Assembly (NCBI RefSeq): GCF_001293525.1
Contig: NZ_BBYR01000052.1
Span: 1 to 43,740, forward strand
DNA from: Pseudideonella sakaiensis
GTDB lineage: Bacteria > Pseudomonadota > Gammaproteobacteria > Burkholderiales > Burkholderiaceae_C
Direction of reading: 5' to 3'
DNA: 43,740 bases
The notes beneath the pieces were generated by a model. The model saw only the letters and a program-made list of their open reading frames with translations, did no database searches and had not been told where the DNA came from. Below, in pieces: positions 1-8,123 of the stretch. The translations under genes were made by a program, and so were the position numbers. Within the stretch, counting starts at the first letter, position 1; every line of letters starts with the position of its first letter.

Positions 1-1484
1 TCGATCACGCCGATGATCTCGGCCACGCGGCGCGAGCTGGACTCGAGCTGGCCCATCGAGGACACGGTCTGGCGCATCGCCTCGCCGCCGGCCTCGGCCT
101 GCACGCGCAGGCTGCCGGTCATGCGGTCGAGCTCCTGCGCGGAGTCGGCGTTGGCGGCCACGGCGGCGCTCAGCTGGGCCACGGTGGCGACGGTCTGGCG
201 CAGCGAGGCCGCCTGCTCCTCGGTGCGCTGCGACAGCGATTCGCTGCTGCCGGCCACCTGGTGGCCCGCCTGCCCGACGCGCACCGCGCTGCTGCGGATC
301 TCGGCGACCATGGCCGACAGGCGGCCGTTCATCGCCTCGAGCATCTGGCCGATCTCGGCCAGTTCGTCGCGGCCCTTCACCTCGGTGCGGTGGGCGAGGT
401 CGCCGCTGCCGGCGGCCGCCACGCCCTTGCGCAGCGCGCCCAGCGCGCCGCGGAAGCTGAAGTAGAACGACAGGGCCAGGTAGAGCACCAGCGCGACGCC
501 GCCGGCGGACACCGCCAGCTCGATCGCCAGCAGGCGCACACTGGCGTCGCGGCGCGCGCCCAGCTGCAGCTCGAGCTCGCCGATCACCTGCCGGTCGAAG
601 TCCACCACCGCCTGCAGCGCGCGCGAGGCATCGTCGAAGAAGGGGCCCGGTTCGCCGAGGATGGCGTCCGCGCCGAGCACGGCGCGCACCTTGCCGATGA
701 AGGCGCGCGAGCCGTCGAAGGCTGCTGCGGTGCCCGGCGGCAGCCGGCCGCCGCTGCGCTCCAGCGCATCCAGCTTCATCCGGGTGTCGGCCAGGTGCAG
801 CTCCAGCGCATCCATGCGCCCGAGCAGCTGCACGCGTTCGGTGTTGCTGACGTCGCCGCGGGCGAGCGTCGCGCTGACCTGGCCGCGCGTGGCGGCGATC
901 AGCTCGGCCCAGGGCAGCACGCGCTCGACGGCGACGTCCATCAGGAAGAAGGTGACCGGTTCCGGGTCCAGCACCAGGCCGGAGCGCTCGGCGGCCAGCA
1001 GCAGCAGCTGGCGCAGCGACTGCACCGCCTTCGCGTGCTCGTCGAAGGCGGCCGTGCGCACCTTGGCATGGCGGCCCTCGGCGAGCGCGGCCAGCGCCGC
1101 GCGCTTGTCCTTCCAGGCGGCGCCCACGTCGGTGCCCGGGGTCGCCTCGACGGCGGCGTCCAGCGCCGTGATCGCCTGCTGCAGTTCGACGCGGGCGGCC
1201 TGCTGCGGTGCCTGCGCCGCCGCGTCGCCGGACAGCACCCGCATCGTCAGGTCGCGCTGCCACTGCACCCGGTCGACCGCGCCGCTGATCGCGCGCACGA
1301 GGCGGGTGCCCTCGAGCTCCCCATCGACGAAGCGCAGGTCCGCCTGGGTGTGCTGCGCGGTCAGCGCCACCAGCAGCGCGAGCGGCACGATCAGGAAGGT
1401 GCCCATCAGGGCCATCTTGGTCGGCACGCGCAGGTGGCGCATCAACTGCATGCCGGGGCGGAACAGGGCGGCGGTAAGGGGCAT
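1..1484 (-). CDS. Methyl-accepting chemotaxis protein (3' end outside window)
   Basis: This is a membrane chemoreceptor that would signal to CheA/CheW. The minus-strand frame starts at the ATG at 1484 and stays open for 494 codons to the window edge, so the C-terminus is missing. The first transmembrane helix is at about residues 24-43, followed by a roughly 270-residue helical periplasmic sensor domain. A second helix lies near 318-340, then a HAMP linker and the start of the signalling coiled coil, with typical stretches such as SLSQRTEEQAASL and AANADSAQ. The last visible residues, SRRVAEIIGVI, match the MCP signalling domain before the hairpin tip. An upstream downstream-gene start at residue 12 or 15 is possible. 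A sigma-28-like promoter lies at 1536-1562, which fits a flagellar-regulon gene. The ligand is not predictable. Confidence 0.93.
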   Translation of the reverse strand, partial: MPLTAALFRPGMQLMRHLRVPTKMALMGTFLIVPLALLVALTAQHTQADLRFVDGELEGTRLVRAISGAVDRVQWQRDLTMRVLSGDAAAQAPQQAARVELQQAITALDAAVEATPGTDVGAAWKDKRAALAALAEGRHAKVRTAAFDEHAKAVQSLRQLLLLAAERSGLVLDPEPVTFFLMDVAVERVLPWAELIAATRGQVSATLARGDVSNTERVQLLGRMDALELHLADTRMKLDALERSGGRLPPGTAAAFDGSRAFIGKVRAVLGADAILGEPGPFFDDASRALQAVVDFDRQVIGELELQLGARRDASVRLLAIELAVSAGGVALVLYLALSFYFSFRGALGALRKGVAAAGSGDLAHRTEVKGRDELAEIGQMLEAMNGRLSAMVAEIRSSAVRVGQAGHQVAGSSESLSQRTEEQAASLRQTVATVAQLSAAVAANADSAQELDRMTGSLRVQAEAGGEAMRQTVSSMGQLESSSRRVAEIIGVI

Positions 1485-1535
1485 GGCGGACCTCGGGCGG
1501 GGGCGACACCCGGCGGACGGGTGGGCGAGTACGGC

Positions 1536-1562
1536 TTATCGACCCGCGGCGCCGGCCCTTGA
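1536..1562 (-). promoter_or_regulatory. Putative sigma-28 (FliA) promoter of the chemoreceptor gene
   Basis: Read on the minus strand, the site is TCAA, then 15 bases, then GTCGATAA. This matches the known FliA pattern TAAA-N15-GCCGATAA in spacing and in most positions. It lies 52 bases upstream of the chemoreceptor ATG, in the gap after the lysR gene. FliA control of chemoreceptor genes is well established in proteobacteria; activity here is inferred. Confidence 0.7.
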
Positions 1563-1657
1563 GCCTCGTCGTGCGGCAGGCCGCACGCCGGATCGCCTGA
1601 AATGGGCCGCAAAGGCGGCCTGTTCCGCACCGTTCGCGGCGCGTCGCCGCGGTGCCC

Positions 1658-2572
1658 TCAGCACCAGAGCGCGCGCACCGGCGGCGTCGGCACCAGGCTG
1701 CGGATCTCGTGCGCCACTGCGCGCACCGCGGCGCTGTCGGCCTGCAGCGCGCCGGACACCAGCGCCAGCGTGCGCGGCAGTTCCGGGCGCACCAGCCGGG
1801 CCGCGCTCATCGTGGCCGCCGACAGCTCGTCGTCGAACATCTGGCGCGGCAGCAGGCTGTACAGGCCGCACTGCCGCACCAGGTCGCGGATCGTGAGCGT
1901 GGAGTCGGCCTCCACCATCACCTTCAGCACGATGCCGGCCTGGCGGGCCAGCTGGTCGAGCGCGGTGCGCAACGCGTTCGGCCGCGACGGCAGCACCAGC
2001 GGCAGGTCGGCCAGCTGGCGGAAGGCGATCTCGGCGGGCGGCGGCGCGAAGGCGCCGGGCGGCCCGATCACCTGGGTCGGCACCACCGCCAGGCGCTCCT
2101 CGCCGCGCAGCGCGGTGCCGCCGAAGCGGTTGATCACCGCCAGGTCGAGCTCGCCCTGCACCAGGCGCTCCTCGAGCGCGTTGCTGAAGCCGTCGACCAC
2201 CTGCAGCCGCACGCGCGGCAGCCGCTCGGCCACGCGCTGGTAGAGCAGCCCGACCAGCGGCCGCGTGGCCGCCGGCACCAGGCCCACGCGCACGGTGCCG
2301 CCGGGCTCCGGGCCCCACTCGGCGGCGGCCTGGGTGGCGCGCTGCATGTCCTCCAGCGCGGCGCGCAGGCGCGGCGCCAGCGCCTGCGCGGCGTCGGTGG
2401 GCACCACGCCGCGGCCGGTGCGCTCGAACAGCCGCGTGCCCAGCGCCTGTTCCAGCGCCGCCACGTGGCGGCTCACCACCGACTGCGCCAGGTCCAGCTG
2501 CTGCGCCGCATGCGAGATCGAGCCGGCCTCGGCCACGGCCAGGAAGGCTTCGATGCGGCGCAGGTTGAGCAT
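1658..2572 (-). CDS. LysR-family transcriptional regulator
   Basis: This 304-residue protein is a LysR-type regulator. The start chosen at 2572 places the winged helix-turn-helix at residues 1-60 (MLNLRRIEAFLAVAEAGS, then SHAAQQLDLAQSVVSRHVAALE). A longer reading to 2698 would add an arginine/proline-rich tail and cross the intergenic operator, so it is rejected. The C-terminal two thirds form the periplasmic-binding-protein-like effector domain. It is divergent from the aldolase/enolase-superfamily/Bug module starting at 2700, so it probably controls that module in response to its substrate. A palindromic T-N11-A site sits between the two genes. The overall sequence resembles the NAC/CynR-like group, but a closer assignment is not supported. 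Confidence 0.93.
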   Translation of the reverse strand: MLNLRRIEAFLAVAEAGSISHAAQQLDLAQSVVSRHVAALEQALGTRLFERTGRGVVPTDAAQALAPRLRAALEDMQRATQAAAEWGPEPGGTVRVGLVPAATRPLVGLLYQRVAERLPRVRLQVVDGFSNALEERLVQGELDLAVINRFGGTALRGEERLAVVPTQVIGPPGAFAPPPAEIAFRQLADLPLVLPSRPNALRTALDQLARQAGIVLKVMVEADSTLTIRDLVRQCGLYSLLPRQMFDDELSAATMSAARLVRPELPRTLALVSGALQADSAAVRAVAHEIRSLVPTPPVRALWC

Positions 2573-2624
2573 GCGGGGCAGCGCGGTGCGGTGCGGGGGC
2601 AGCCCCGGTGGGGGCCGCTTTGGA

Positions 2625-2639
2625 ATGCTTAGGAAGCAT
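2625..2639. promoter_or_regulatory. Palindromic LysR box between divergent lysR and aldolase genes
   Basis: The sequence is ATGCTT-AGG-AAGCAT, a perfect 6-bp dyad with a 3-bp centre. It contains the classic LysR-box geometry T-N11-A (T at 2626, A at 2638). It is 52 bases from the lysR start and 60 bases from the divergent gene at 2700, a normal position for a LysR recognition site serving both promoters. Confidence 0.6.
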
Positions 2640-2684
2640 ATCTGAATTCGCCTGCGCCACCTTCTGGGCAAGGCGGGCGCTGCC

Positions 2685-2690
2685 CAGAAT
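2685..2690 (+). promoter_or_regulatory. -10-like hexamer abutting the aldolase start codon
   Basis: CAGAAT ends 9 nt before the ATG at 2700 and is followed by CGCCGC. No Shine-Dalgarno sequence fits between it and the start codon. One of a set of similarly placed hexamers in this window, which may mark a leaderless transcript. Confidence 0.35.
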
Positions 2691-2699
2691 CGCCGCACG

Positions 2700-3746
2700 A
2701 TGATCGACGCCGCCCGCCTGTCCCCCGCGCGACGCGCGCTGCTCGACCGCCTGCTGCCCGGCGGCGTGCCGGCGCTGTGGTGCCCGCTGCTGACCCACTA
2801 CGGCGCAGGGGGCACGCTGGACACCGAGCGGCTGGCGCGCCACCTGGATGCCCTGCAGGGCCACGTCGGCGGGCTGCTCGTGCCCGGCTCGACCGGCGAC
2901 GGCTGGGAGCTCGACGAGGGCCGCACGCGCGCCTGGCTCGAGGCCCTGCTGCCGCTGGCGCGGGCGCGCGGCATGGCGGTGCTGGTCGCGGTGCTGAAGG
3001 CCGACGCCGAGGCCATGCGCCGCACCCTGCTCGGGCACCTGGCCTGGCTGCAGCAGGCGACCGGCGAGGCGGAGGCGCTGGGCGCGCTGCGCGCGGCCGG
3101 CGTCTGCGGCTTCACCGTCTGCCCGCCGAGCGGCGCCGGCCTGTCGCAGGCGGCGATCGAGGCCGGCCTCGACGCGGTGCTCGGCACCGGCCTGCCGATG
3201 GCGCTGTACCAGCTGCCCCAGGTCACCGGCAACGAAATGGCGCCGCAGACGGTGGCGGCGCTGGCCGCGCGCCACCCGAACGCGCTGCTGCTGAAGGACA
3301 CCAGCGGGGCCGACCGCGTGGCCGCCGCCGGCGTGCGCGAGCTGCTGCTGGTGCGCGGCGCCGAGGGCGACTACGCGCGGCACCTGGCCGCGGCCGGCGG
3401 CGCCTACGACGGCTTCCTGCTCAGCACCGCCAATGTCTTCGCGCCGGCGTTGCGGCAGGTGATCGAGGACCTGCGCGCCGGCCGCCGCGATGCCGCCGCC
3501 GAGCGCTCGGCGCGGCTGGCCGCCGTGGTCGACACCGTCTTCGCGGCCGCCGCGCCGCTGCCCGGCGGCAACGCCTTCACGCGCGCCAACCAGGCCCTCG
3601 ACCACTGGATGGCCCACGGCCCGGCCGGCGCCACGCAGCCGCCGCCCTGGCGCATCGACGGCAGCCGGCTGCCGGCCACGCTGGTCGAGACCGCCGGCGA
3701 AGCCCTGCTGCGCGGCGGCCTGATGCCCGCCCAGGGCTACCTCTGA
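2700..3746 (+). CDS. Dihydrodipicolinate synthase/N-acetylneuraminate lyase-family aldolase
   Basis: This 348-residue protein belongs to the class I aldolases of the DapA/NanA family (TIM barrel, Schiff-base lysine). The predicted Schiff-base residue is K199 in LLKDTSG, and the catalytic tyrosine is Y170 in YQLPQVTG. The carboxylate-binding loop reads GSTGDG at 63-68 instead of the usual GTTGE. It is about 50 residues longer than typical DapA, with extra residues before the tyrosine motif (around 110-135). Because it is followed by a mandelate-racemase-type enzyme and a Bug receptor, a role in cleaving or processing a 2-keto-3-deoxy sugar acid is more likely than lysine synthesis. The start follows the -10-like element directly and has no clear ribosome site. 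The substrate is unknown. Confidence 0.88.
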   Translation: MIDAARLSPARRALLDRLLPGGVPALWCPLLTHYGAGGTLDTERLARHLDALQGHVGGLLVPGSTGDGWELDEGRTRAWLEALLPLARARGMAVLVAVLKADAEAMRRTLLGHLAWLQQATGEAEALGALRAAGVCGFTVCPPSGAGLSQAAIEAGLDAVLGTGLPMALYQLPQVTGNEMAPQTVAALAARHPNALLLKDTSGADRVAAAGVRELLLVRGAEGDYARHLAAAGGAYDGFLLSTANVFAPALRQVIEDLRAGRRDAAAERSARLAAVVDTVFAAAAPLPGGNAFTRANQALDHWMAHGPAGATQPPPWRIDGSRLPATLVETAGEALLRGGLMPAQGYL

Positions 3747-3804
3747 CCCGGCCGCCGCGCTGGCCGCCGATCCCCCGATCCCGCCCGACCCTCCGGAACC
3801 CCCG

Positions 3805-4980
3805 ATGCTTGCCGCCCCAATCTCCAGCGACTCCGCCCTGCGCATCCGCGAGGTGCGCGCCTACCCCGTGTCCTTCCCGATCGCGCCCGAGCACAGCGTC
3901 AGCCTCGGCATGGGCCGGGCCGTGAAGAAGGACGCGGTGGTCGTCAAGGTCACCACCGAGGGCGGCCTGGTCGGCTGGGGCGAGTCGCACCACGGCAAGG
4001 CCCACACCGCGGTGGCGCAGCTGGTCAACACCACGCTGCGCCAGCTGGTGGTCGGCATGGACGCGAGCGACGTGGTCGGCGTCTGGGACCGCATCTACTG
4101 GAAGCAGCTGGCCAGCCATGGCGTCGGCGCTGGCTGCGCGATCGCGATGAGCGGCATCGACCTGGCGCTGTGGGACCTGCGCGGCAAGGCCGTCGGCTGG
4201 CCGCTCTACAAGCTGCTCGGCGGCGCGCGGCGGCCGGTCAAGGCCTATGCCGGCGGCGTCTCGCTCGGCTTCCAGGACCCGTCCGCGCTGGTCGACGAGG
4301 CGCTGCCGCACATCGCCGCCGGCTACCGCGCGATCAAGCTGCGCGTGGGCGACAGCCCCGCGCGCGACCTGGCCCGCGTCGAGGCGGTGCGCCGGGCCGT
4401 GGGCGAGTCGATCGCGATCCTGGTCGACGCCAACACCGGCTACACGCTGGACGACGCGCGCCGCGTGATGCCGGGCCTGCAGGCACTGGGCGTGGACTGG
4501 CTGGAGGAACCCTTCCCCGCGCACGACCACGCCAGCTACGCCGCGGCGCGCCACTACGCCGCGGTGCCGCTGGCCGCCGGCGAGAACCACTTCACCCGCC
4601 ACGAGTTCGAGCGCGTGATCGCCGACGGCGCCATCTCGATCCTGCAGCCCGACGTCTCGAAGGCCGGCGGCCTGACCGAGGTGCTGCGCATCGCCGCGAT
4701 GGCCTCGGCGCGCAAGCTGCCGATCCACCCGCACACCTGCATGACCGGCCTCAACATGGCCGCCTCCATCCACCTGCTGGCGGCGCTGGACAACGGCGGC
4801 TACTTCGAGGGCGACGTCTCGCGCAACAACCTCTACCGCGACCGCATGGTCTCCGCCCCGCCCTTCCAGGTCGACCGCGACGGCCACGTGCTGCCGCTGG
4901 AGGCGCCGGGCATCGGGCTGGACGTGGACGAGGACTTCCTCGCCGCGCACCCCGCGATCGAAGGCCCCGGCTACGTCTGA
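3805..4980 (+). CDS. Mandelate racemase/muconate lactonizing enzyme-family protein (enolase superfamily)
   Basis: This 391-residue protein has the enolase-superfamily capping domain (about 1-135) and a TIM-barrel domain. Metal ligands are predicted at D208 (LVDAN), E234 (LEEP) and E260 (AGEN). The catalytic His-Asp dyad of the mandelate racemase subgroup appears as D283 (QPDVSK) and H310 (HPHTCMTG), with the same 23- and 27-residue spacings as in mandelate racemase. The second-strand base motif is K178-L-R180, so the second lysine of the usual KxK is arginine. The family dehydrates acid sugars or racemises hydroxy acids. Its position between a DHDPS-type aldolase and a Bug receptor favours acid-sugar dehydration. 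The start at 3805 lies 58 bases after the aldolase stop, probably in one operon. Confidence 0.92.
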   Translation: MLAAPISSDSALRIREVRAYPVSFPIAPEHSVSLGMGRAVKKDAVVVKVTTEGGLVGWGESHHGKAHTAVAQLVNTTLRQLVVGMDASDVVGVWDRIYWKQLASHGVGAGCAIAMSGIDLALWDLRGKAVGWPLYKLLGGARRPVKAYAGGVSLGFQDPSALVDEALPHIAAGYRAIKLRVGDSPARDLARVEAVRRAVGESIAILVDANTGYTLDDARRVMPGLQALGVDWLEEPFPAHDHASYAAARHYAAVPLAAGENHFTRHEFERVIADGAISILQPDVSKAGGLTEVLRIAAMASARKLPIHPHTCMTGLNMAASIHLLAALDNGGYFEGDVSRNNLYRDRMVSAPPFQVDRDGHVLPLEAPGIGLDVDEDFLAAHPAIEGPGYV

Positions 4981-5061
4981 TCCCGAGCGGCCGGGGCCCG
5001 GCCGCACCCACCGCCGTCCCGCGCATGCGGGGCCCTTCGCTGCAACGAAAGAAGAACCGGC

Positions 5062-6078
5062 ATGAGACAAGCCACCCCGACCGGGCGCACGCGGCGCGCC
5101 GTCCTGCCCCTGCTGGCCGTGGGCGCCCTCGGCGCCGCGGTGCTGGCCGCCGCGCTGCCGGCCGCCGCCCAGGGCACCACCGCCTACCCCAGCAAGCCCA
5201 TCCGCATCGTCGTGCCCTACCCGCCGGGCGGCTTCAACGACACGCTGGCGCGCACCGTCGCGGCGCGGCTGCAGACCGTCTGGGGCCAGCCCGTCACGGT
5301 CGAGAACAAGCCGGGCGGCGGCACCGTGATCGGCACCGACGCGGTCGCCAAGGCGGCGCCGGACGGCAGCACGCTGTTCATCATGCCCTTCGCCTTCGCC
5401 GTCAACCCCAGCCTCTTCAAGAAGCTGCCCTACGACCCGGTGAAGGACTTCACCCCGATCACGCTGGCCGCCACCACGCCCAACCTGCTGGTGGTCGGGC
5501 CGGCCGTGCAGGCCAACTCGGTGGCCGAGGTGCTGGCCCAGGCCAAGGCCCGGCCGGGCGGGCTGAACTACGCCTCCACCGGCAACGGCTCCTCGAACCA
5601 CCTGTCGATGGAGAAGTTCAAGCAGATGGGCGGCGTCGACATCGTGCACGTCCCCTACAAGGGCAGCGGCCTTGCGGTGACCGACCTGCTCGGCGGCCAG
5701 GTCGGCCTGATGTTCGACAACATCCCGAACGTGATCCAGCACGTCAAGGCCGGCAAGCTCAAGGCGCTCGCCGTCACCTCGCCGAAGCGCTCGCCCCACG
5801 TGCCCGACCTGCCCACCGTGGCCGAGGCCGGCATCCCCGGCTACGAGGTCAGCGTCTGGTTCGGCATCGCCGGCCCCGGCGGCATGCCGGCGCCCATCGT
5901 CGAGAAGCTGAACGCCGAGATCGTGCGCACCTTGAACCTGCCCGAGACGCGCGAGAAGTTCACCGCGCTCGGCGTCGACGTCGTCGGCAGCACGCCGGCC
6001 CAGTTCGCCCAGCACCTGAAGGAGCAGTCGGCGATGTGGGCCAAGGTGGTGAAGGATGCGGGGGTGACGCCGGAGTGA
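5062..6078 (+). CDS. Bug/TctC-family tripartite tricarboxylate transporter receptor
   Basis: This 338-residue periplasmic protein has a signal peptide ending near residues 36-37 (ALPAAAQG). The mature part begins with the family signature YPSKPIRIVVPYPPGG and continues with VENKPGGG, LPYDPVKDF and HVPYKGSG, as in Bug proteins. These bind carboxylated metabolites with high affinity and pass them to TctAB-type permeases. No tctA or tctB is present in the window. An AAAGAAGA purine stretch precedes the ATG at 5062. It is last in the LysR-controlled module and probably binds the acid taken up for the two enzymes upstream. Confidence 0.95.
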   Translation: MRQATPTGRTRRAVLPLLAVGALGAAVLAAALPAAAQGTTAYPSKPIRIVVPYPPGGFNDTLARTVAARLQTVWGQPVTVENKPGGGTVIGTDAVAKAAPDGSTLFIMPFAFAVNPSLFKKLPYDPVKDFTPITLAATTPNLLVVGPAVQANSVAEVLAQAKARPGGLNYASTGNGSSNHLSMEKFKQMGGVDIVHVPYKGSGLAVTDLLGGQVGLMFDNIPNVIQHVKAGKLKALAVTSPKRSPHVPDLPTVAEAGIPGYEVSVWFGIAGPGGMPAPIVEKLNAEIVRTLNLPETREKFTALGVDVVGSTPAQFAQHLKEQSAMWAKVVKDAGVTPE

Positions 6079-6183
6079 GGCGGGGGCGCGGCAGGCGGTG
6101 AGGCGCCGGTCGCGAACGCGGCCGCCATGCCCTGAGCAGCCGGCCCCGTGTGCCGCAGCCGCTCGACGGCCGGCACGCGCCGC

Positions 6184-6942
6184 TCATCGCGCGCGGTTCA
6201 GCCGGCGTTCTCGCCGCTGCCTCTCCCGCTGCGGCTCGCACACCGGATGCAGCACCGCCGTGCGGTCGCGCGCCGCGTCCTCGACGCAGAAGACCTGCGT
6301 TCGCTGGATGCAGGCGGTCGTCTCCGGCGGCTCGATCCACTCGACGACGGTGCGCGCGGTGTAGGCCAGTGCTGCTGCATCGTGGCGGCCCGCGGGCGAG
6401 CTGTAGCGCACGGTCGTCGACTGCGTGCGGCCGTCCCGGTCGACGCGGGAGAGCATCTGCACCCAGCCCTCCACCGGCTCGTCGAAGACCGGCTCGGGCC
6501 CGGGGTTGGAGGAGCGCCGGATGGGTGCGGGACGCGGCGGCGGCGACGCCGGGCGGGTGACCGAGATCCGTGGCGCGCCGGCGTCGCCCTCGAAGCCGAT
6601 GGCCAGCCGGGCCGGCCCGTCGACCGCGCTGCAGCTGCGGGCGTCGACGGCCGGCAGGAAGCGCCAGTGGTCGATCACCTCGCGGACTGCCGCGACGAAG
6701 GCCCGGTGCTCGCCATCGCGCGCCTGCACCGTCTGCGCGACGAAGCTGCCGTCGGCCCGGACCGTGCCGACGACGTCCACCGTCACGCCCGAGGCGGGCG
6801 TACGCGCGCCGGGCGGGAAGGCCGGCTCGACGATACGCAGCGGCGTGGCCTCGCCCGGCAGCTGTGCGTCGCCCGCCTGGGCCGCCGCTGGATGCGGCAG
6901 CAGGGCCGCGAGGGCCAGCACGGCTGCACCGAGTGCGCGCAC
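6184..6942 (-). CDS. Secreted protein with two TonB-C-like domains, paralogue 1
   Basis: This is a predicted periplasmic protein of 252 residues from a GTG start at 6942, which begins directly at a signal peptide (VRALGAAVLALAALL, cleavage near AAAQA). Longer readings add arginine-rich sequence before the signal peptide and are less likely. The first domain (PAFPPGARTP, VVGTVRADGSF, VIDHWRFLPAV) resembles a TonB C-terminal fold. A proline-rich linker leads to a second such domain (VEGWVQML, VDRDG, VRYSSPAGRHD). The C-terminal tail has cysteines ending in HPVC. It shares this architecture with the genes at 7337 and 8187. There is no transmembrane anchor or TonB box, so it is not a conventional TonB. 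The function is unknown. Confidence 0.75.
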   Translation of the reverse strand: MRALGAAVLALAALLPHPAAAQAGDAQLPGEATPLRIVEPAFPPGARTPASGVTVDVVGTVRADGSFVAQTVQARDGEHRAFVAAVREVIDHWRFLPAVDARSCSAVDGPARLAIGFEGDAGAPRISVTRPASPPPRPAPIRRSSNPGPEPVFDEPVEGWVQMLSRVDRDGRTQSTTVRYSSPAGRHDAAALAYTARTVVEWIEPPETTACIQRTQVFCVEDAARDRTAVLHPVCEPQRERQRRERRLNRAR

Positions 6943-7027
6943 GAGGAGGCCTTGGCGATGACAGGGCCGGATAGCGCGTCGCGCGGCGCCGGCGGCCGGG
7001 ATCGCGGGCCGCTGACGGCGAGGGACG

Positions 7028-7273
7028 CTAGCCGGGAAGCCCGACGAGGTGGCGCTGGTAGGCACCGGCCAGCCCGTGGTTGAAGCGGCGTGTGAGCCAG
7101 ACGGTCTTTTCATGGTGCTCGGGATGATCGGCCGAAGCCTCGAGCCTGCGCTGCAGCTCTTCGCTGGCCTTCCGGGCCTCGTCGCCGTGGTCCGTGCCGG
7201 TCATCTTGAAGCCGCGTTCACGCAGGTGTGCGAACTGGTCGATGCAGTGGGGTCCGTCGCTGCACGGTACCAC
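7028..7273 (-). CDS. Small hypothetical protein, possibly 5'-frameshifted
   Basis: This frame of 81 codons starts at a GTG at 7273, with an internal ATG at 7204 as an alternative (58 residues). Codon third positions are mostly G/C and the composition looks like a soluble, charged protein (DEARKASEELQRRLEASADH, then HHEKTVWLTRRF). I recognise no family. It lies between paralogues 2 and 1 of the double-TonB-C genes on the same strand, with gaps of 63 and 85 bases. Upstream, another frame carries coding-like codons (SRPSDFVVATTDHS) that would join this one if a C were removed from the CCCC run at 7294-7297. It may therefore be a truncated or frameshifted gene. Confidence 0.45.
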   Translation of the reverse strand: MVPCSDGPHCIDQFAHLRERGFKMTGTDHGDEARKASEELQRRLEASADHPEHHEKTVWLTRRFNHGLAGAYQRHLVGLPG

Positions 7274-7336
7274 CAGGGTCGAGACATCACTCAGGGGAAT
7301 GGTCGGTGGTCGCCACCACGAAGTCGGAAGGCCGGC

Positions 7337-8083
7337 TCAGCGGCCTGCCCCCGGCTCATCGCAGACCGGATGCCGCACCACGTCGGCCGCGTGGCGGTCC
7401 GCCGGGTCGAGGCACATCCGGTACTCGCGCTGGGTGCAGACCGCGGCGGTGGGGTTCGGCGGGGCCCAGTCCACCAGGGTCCGCCGCGCGTGGTCGAGCA
7501 CGGCGCGGTCGAAGCGGCCGGGCGCTGAGCTGTAGCGCACGCTGACCGCCCGCGAGACGCCGTCGGGATCGATGAGCGACAGCACGAGCACCCGGCCCTC
7601 GATCAGGCCGGTGAAGCTCGGCCGGCGCATCCGGTTGAAGAGGTCGGTGACGCGCGGGATCGTGCGGGGCGTGGCCGCCGGCCGTGTGATCGAGATCGAT
7701 GGCGCGGCGGCGCTGCCCGCGAAGGTGACGAAGAGGCGGGCCGGGGCGTCGGTGGCCGTGCAGCTCGCGTCGTCGACCGCGGGCAGGAAGCGCCAGTGAC
7801 CGATGACCTCGCGCACGGCGGCGACGAAGGCCGGGTGCTCGCCGTCGCGGGCCTGCAGCGTCTGCGCGACGAAGGAGGCGTCCTGGCGCACGGTGCCGAG
7901 CACCTCGATGGTCACGCCCGGCGCCGGCGCGACGGCGCCGGGCGGGAAGGCGGGCTCGACGACGAGCAGCGGCGTGGCGGCGCCCGGTGCTTCCAGGCCG
8001 CCCGACTGGGCGGCGGCGGGGGGCAGGAGCGCGGCGGCCAGCAGCGCGAGCGCGGCGGCCAGGCGCAGGTCGGTGTGGGGCAT
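7337..8083 (-). CDS. Secreted protein with two TonB-C-like domains, paralogue 2
   Basis: This 248-residue protein has a clean signal peptide (LRLAAALALLAAALLPPAAAQS). Domain one carries EPAFPPGAVAP, VLGTVRQDASFVAQTLQARDG and VIGHWRFLPAVDD. It is nearly identical over long stretches to paralogue 1, indicating recent duplication. Domain two carries LIEGRVLVLSLIDPDG, VRYSSAPGRFD and LDHARRTLVDW. The cysteine set is shared: one after WRFLPAVDD (ASC), then VCTQREYRMC and RHPVC near the end, which would suit disulfides in the periplasm. It lies between paralogue 3 (upstream) and the small hypothetical gene (downstream) on minus. The ATG at 8083 has no strong ribosome site. Confidence 0.85.
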   Translation of the reverse strand: MPHTDLRLAAALALLAAALLPPAAAQSGGLEAPGAATPLLVVEPAFPPGAVAPAPGVTIEVLGTVRQDASFVAQTLQARDGEHPAFVAAVREVIGHWRFLPAVDDASCTATDAPARLFVTFAGSAAAPSISITRPAATPRTIPRVTDLFNRMRRPSFTGLIEGRVLVLSLIDPDGVSRAVSVRYSSAPGRFDRAVLDHARRTLVDWAPPNPTAAVCTQREYRMCLDPADRHAADVVRHPVCDEPGAGR

Positions 8084-8123
8084 GTTCGGCAGAGGGGAAG
8101 AGGACCTGGGGGCTGCCCGGCGG

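Noticed and set aside
1570-1620. Inverted repeats CGTGCGGC-AG-GCCGCACG and GGCCGC-AAAG-GCGGCC as terminator of the lysR gene
   Set aside because: Dyads are real, but there is no T-run and the first has a two-base centre, so a terminator assignment is weak.
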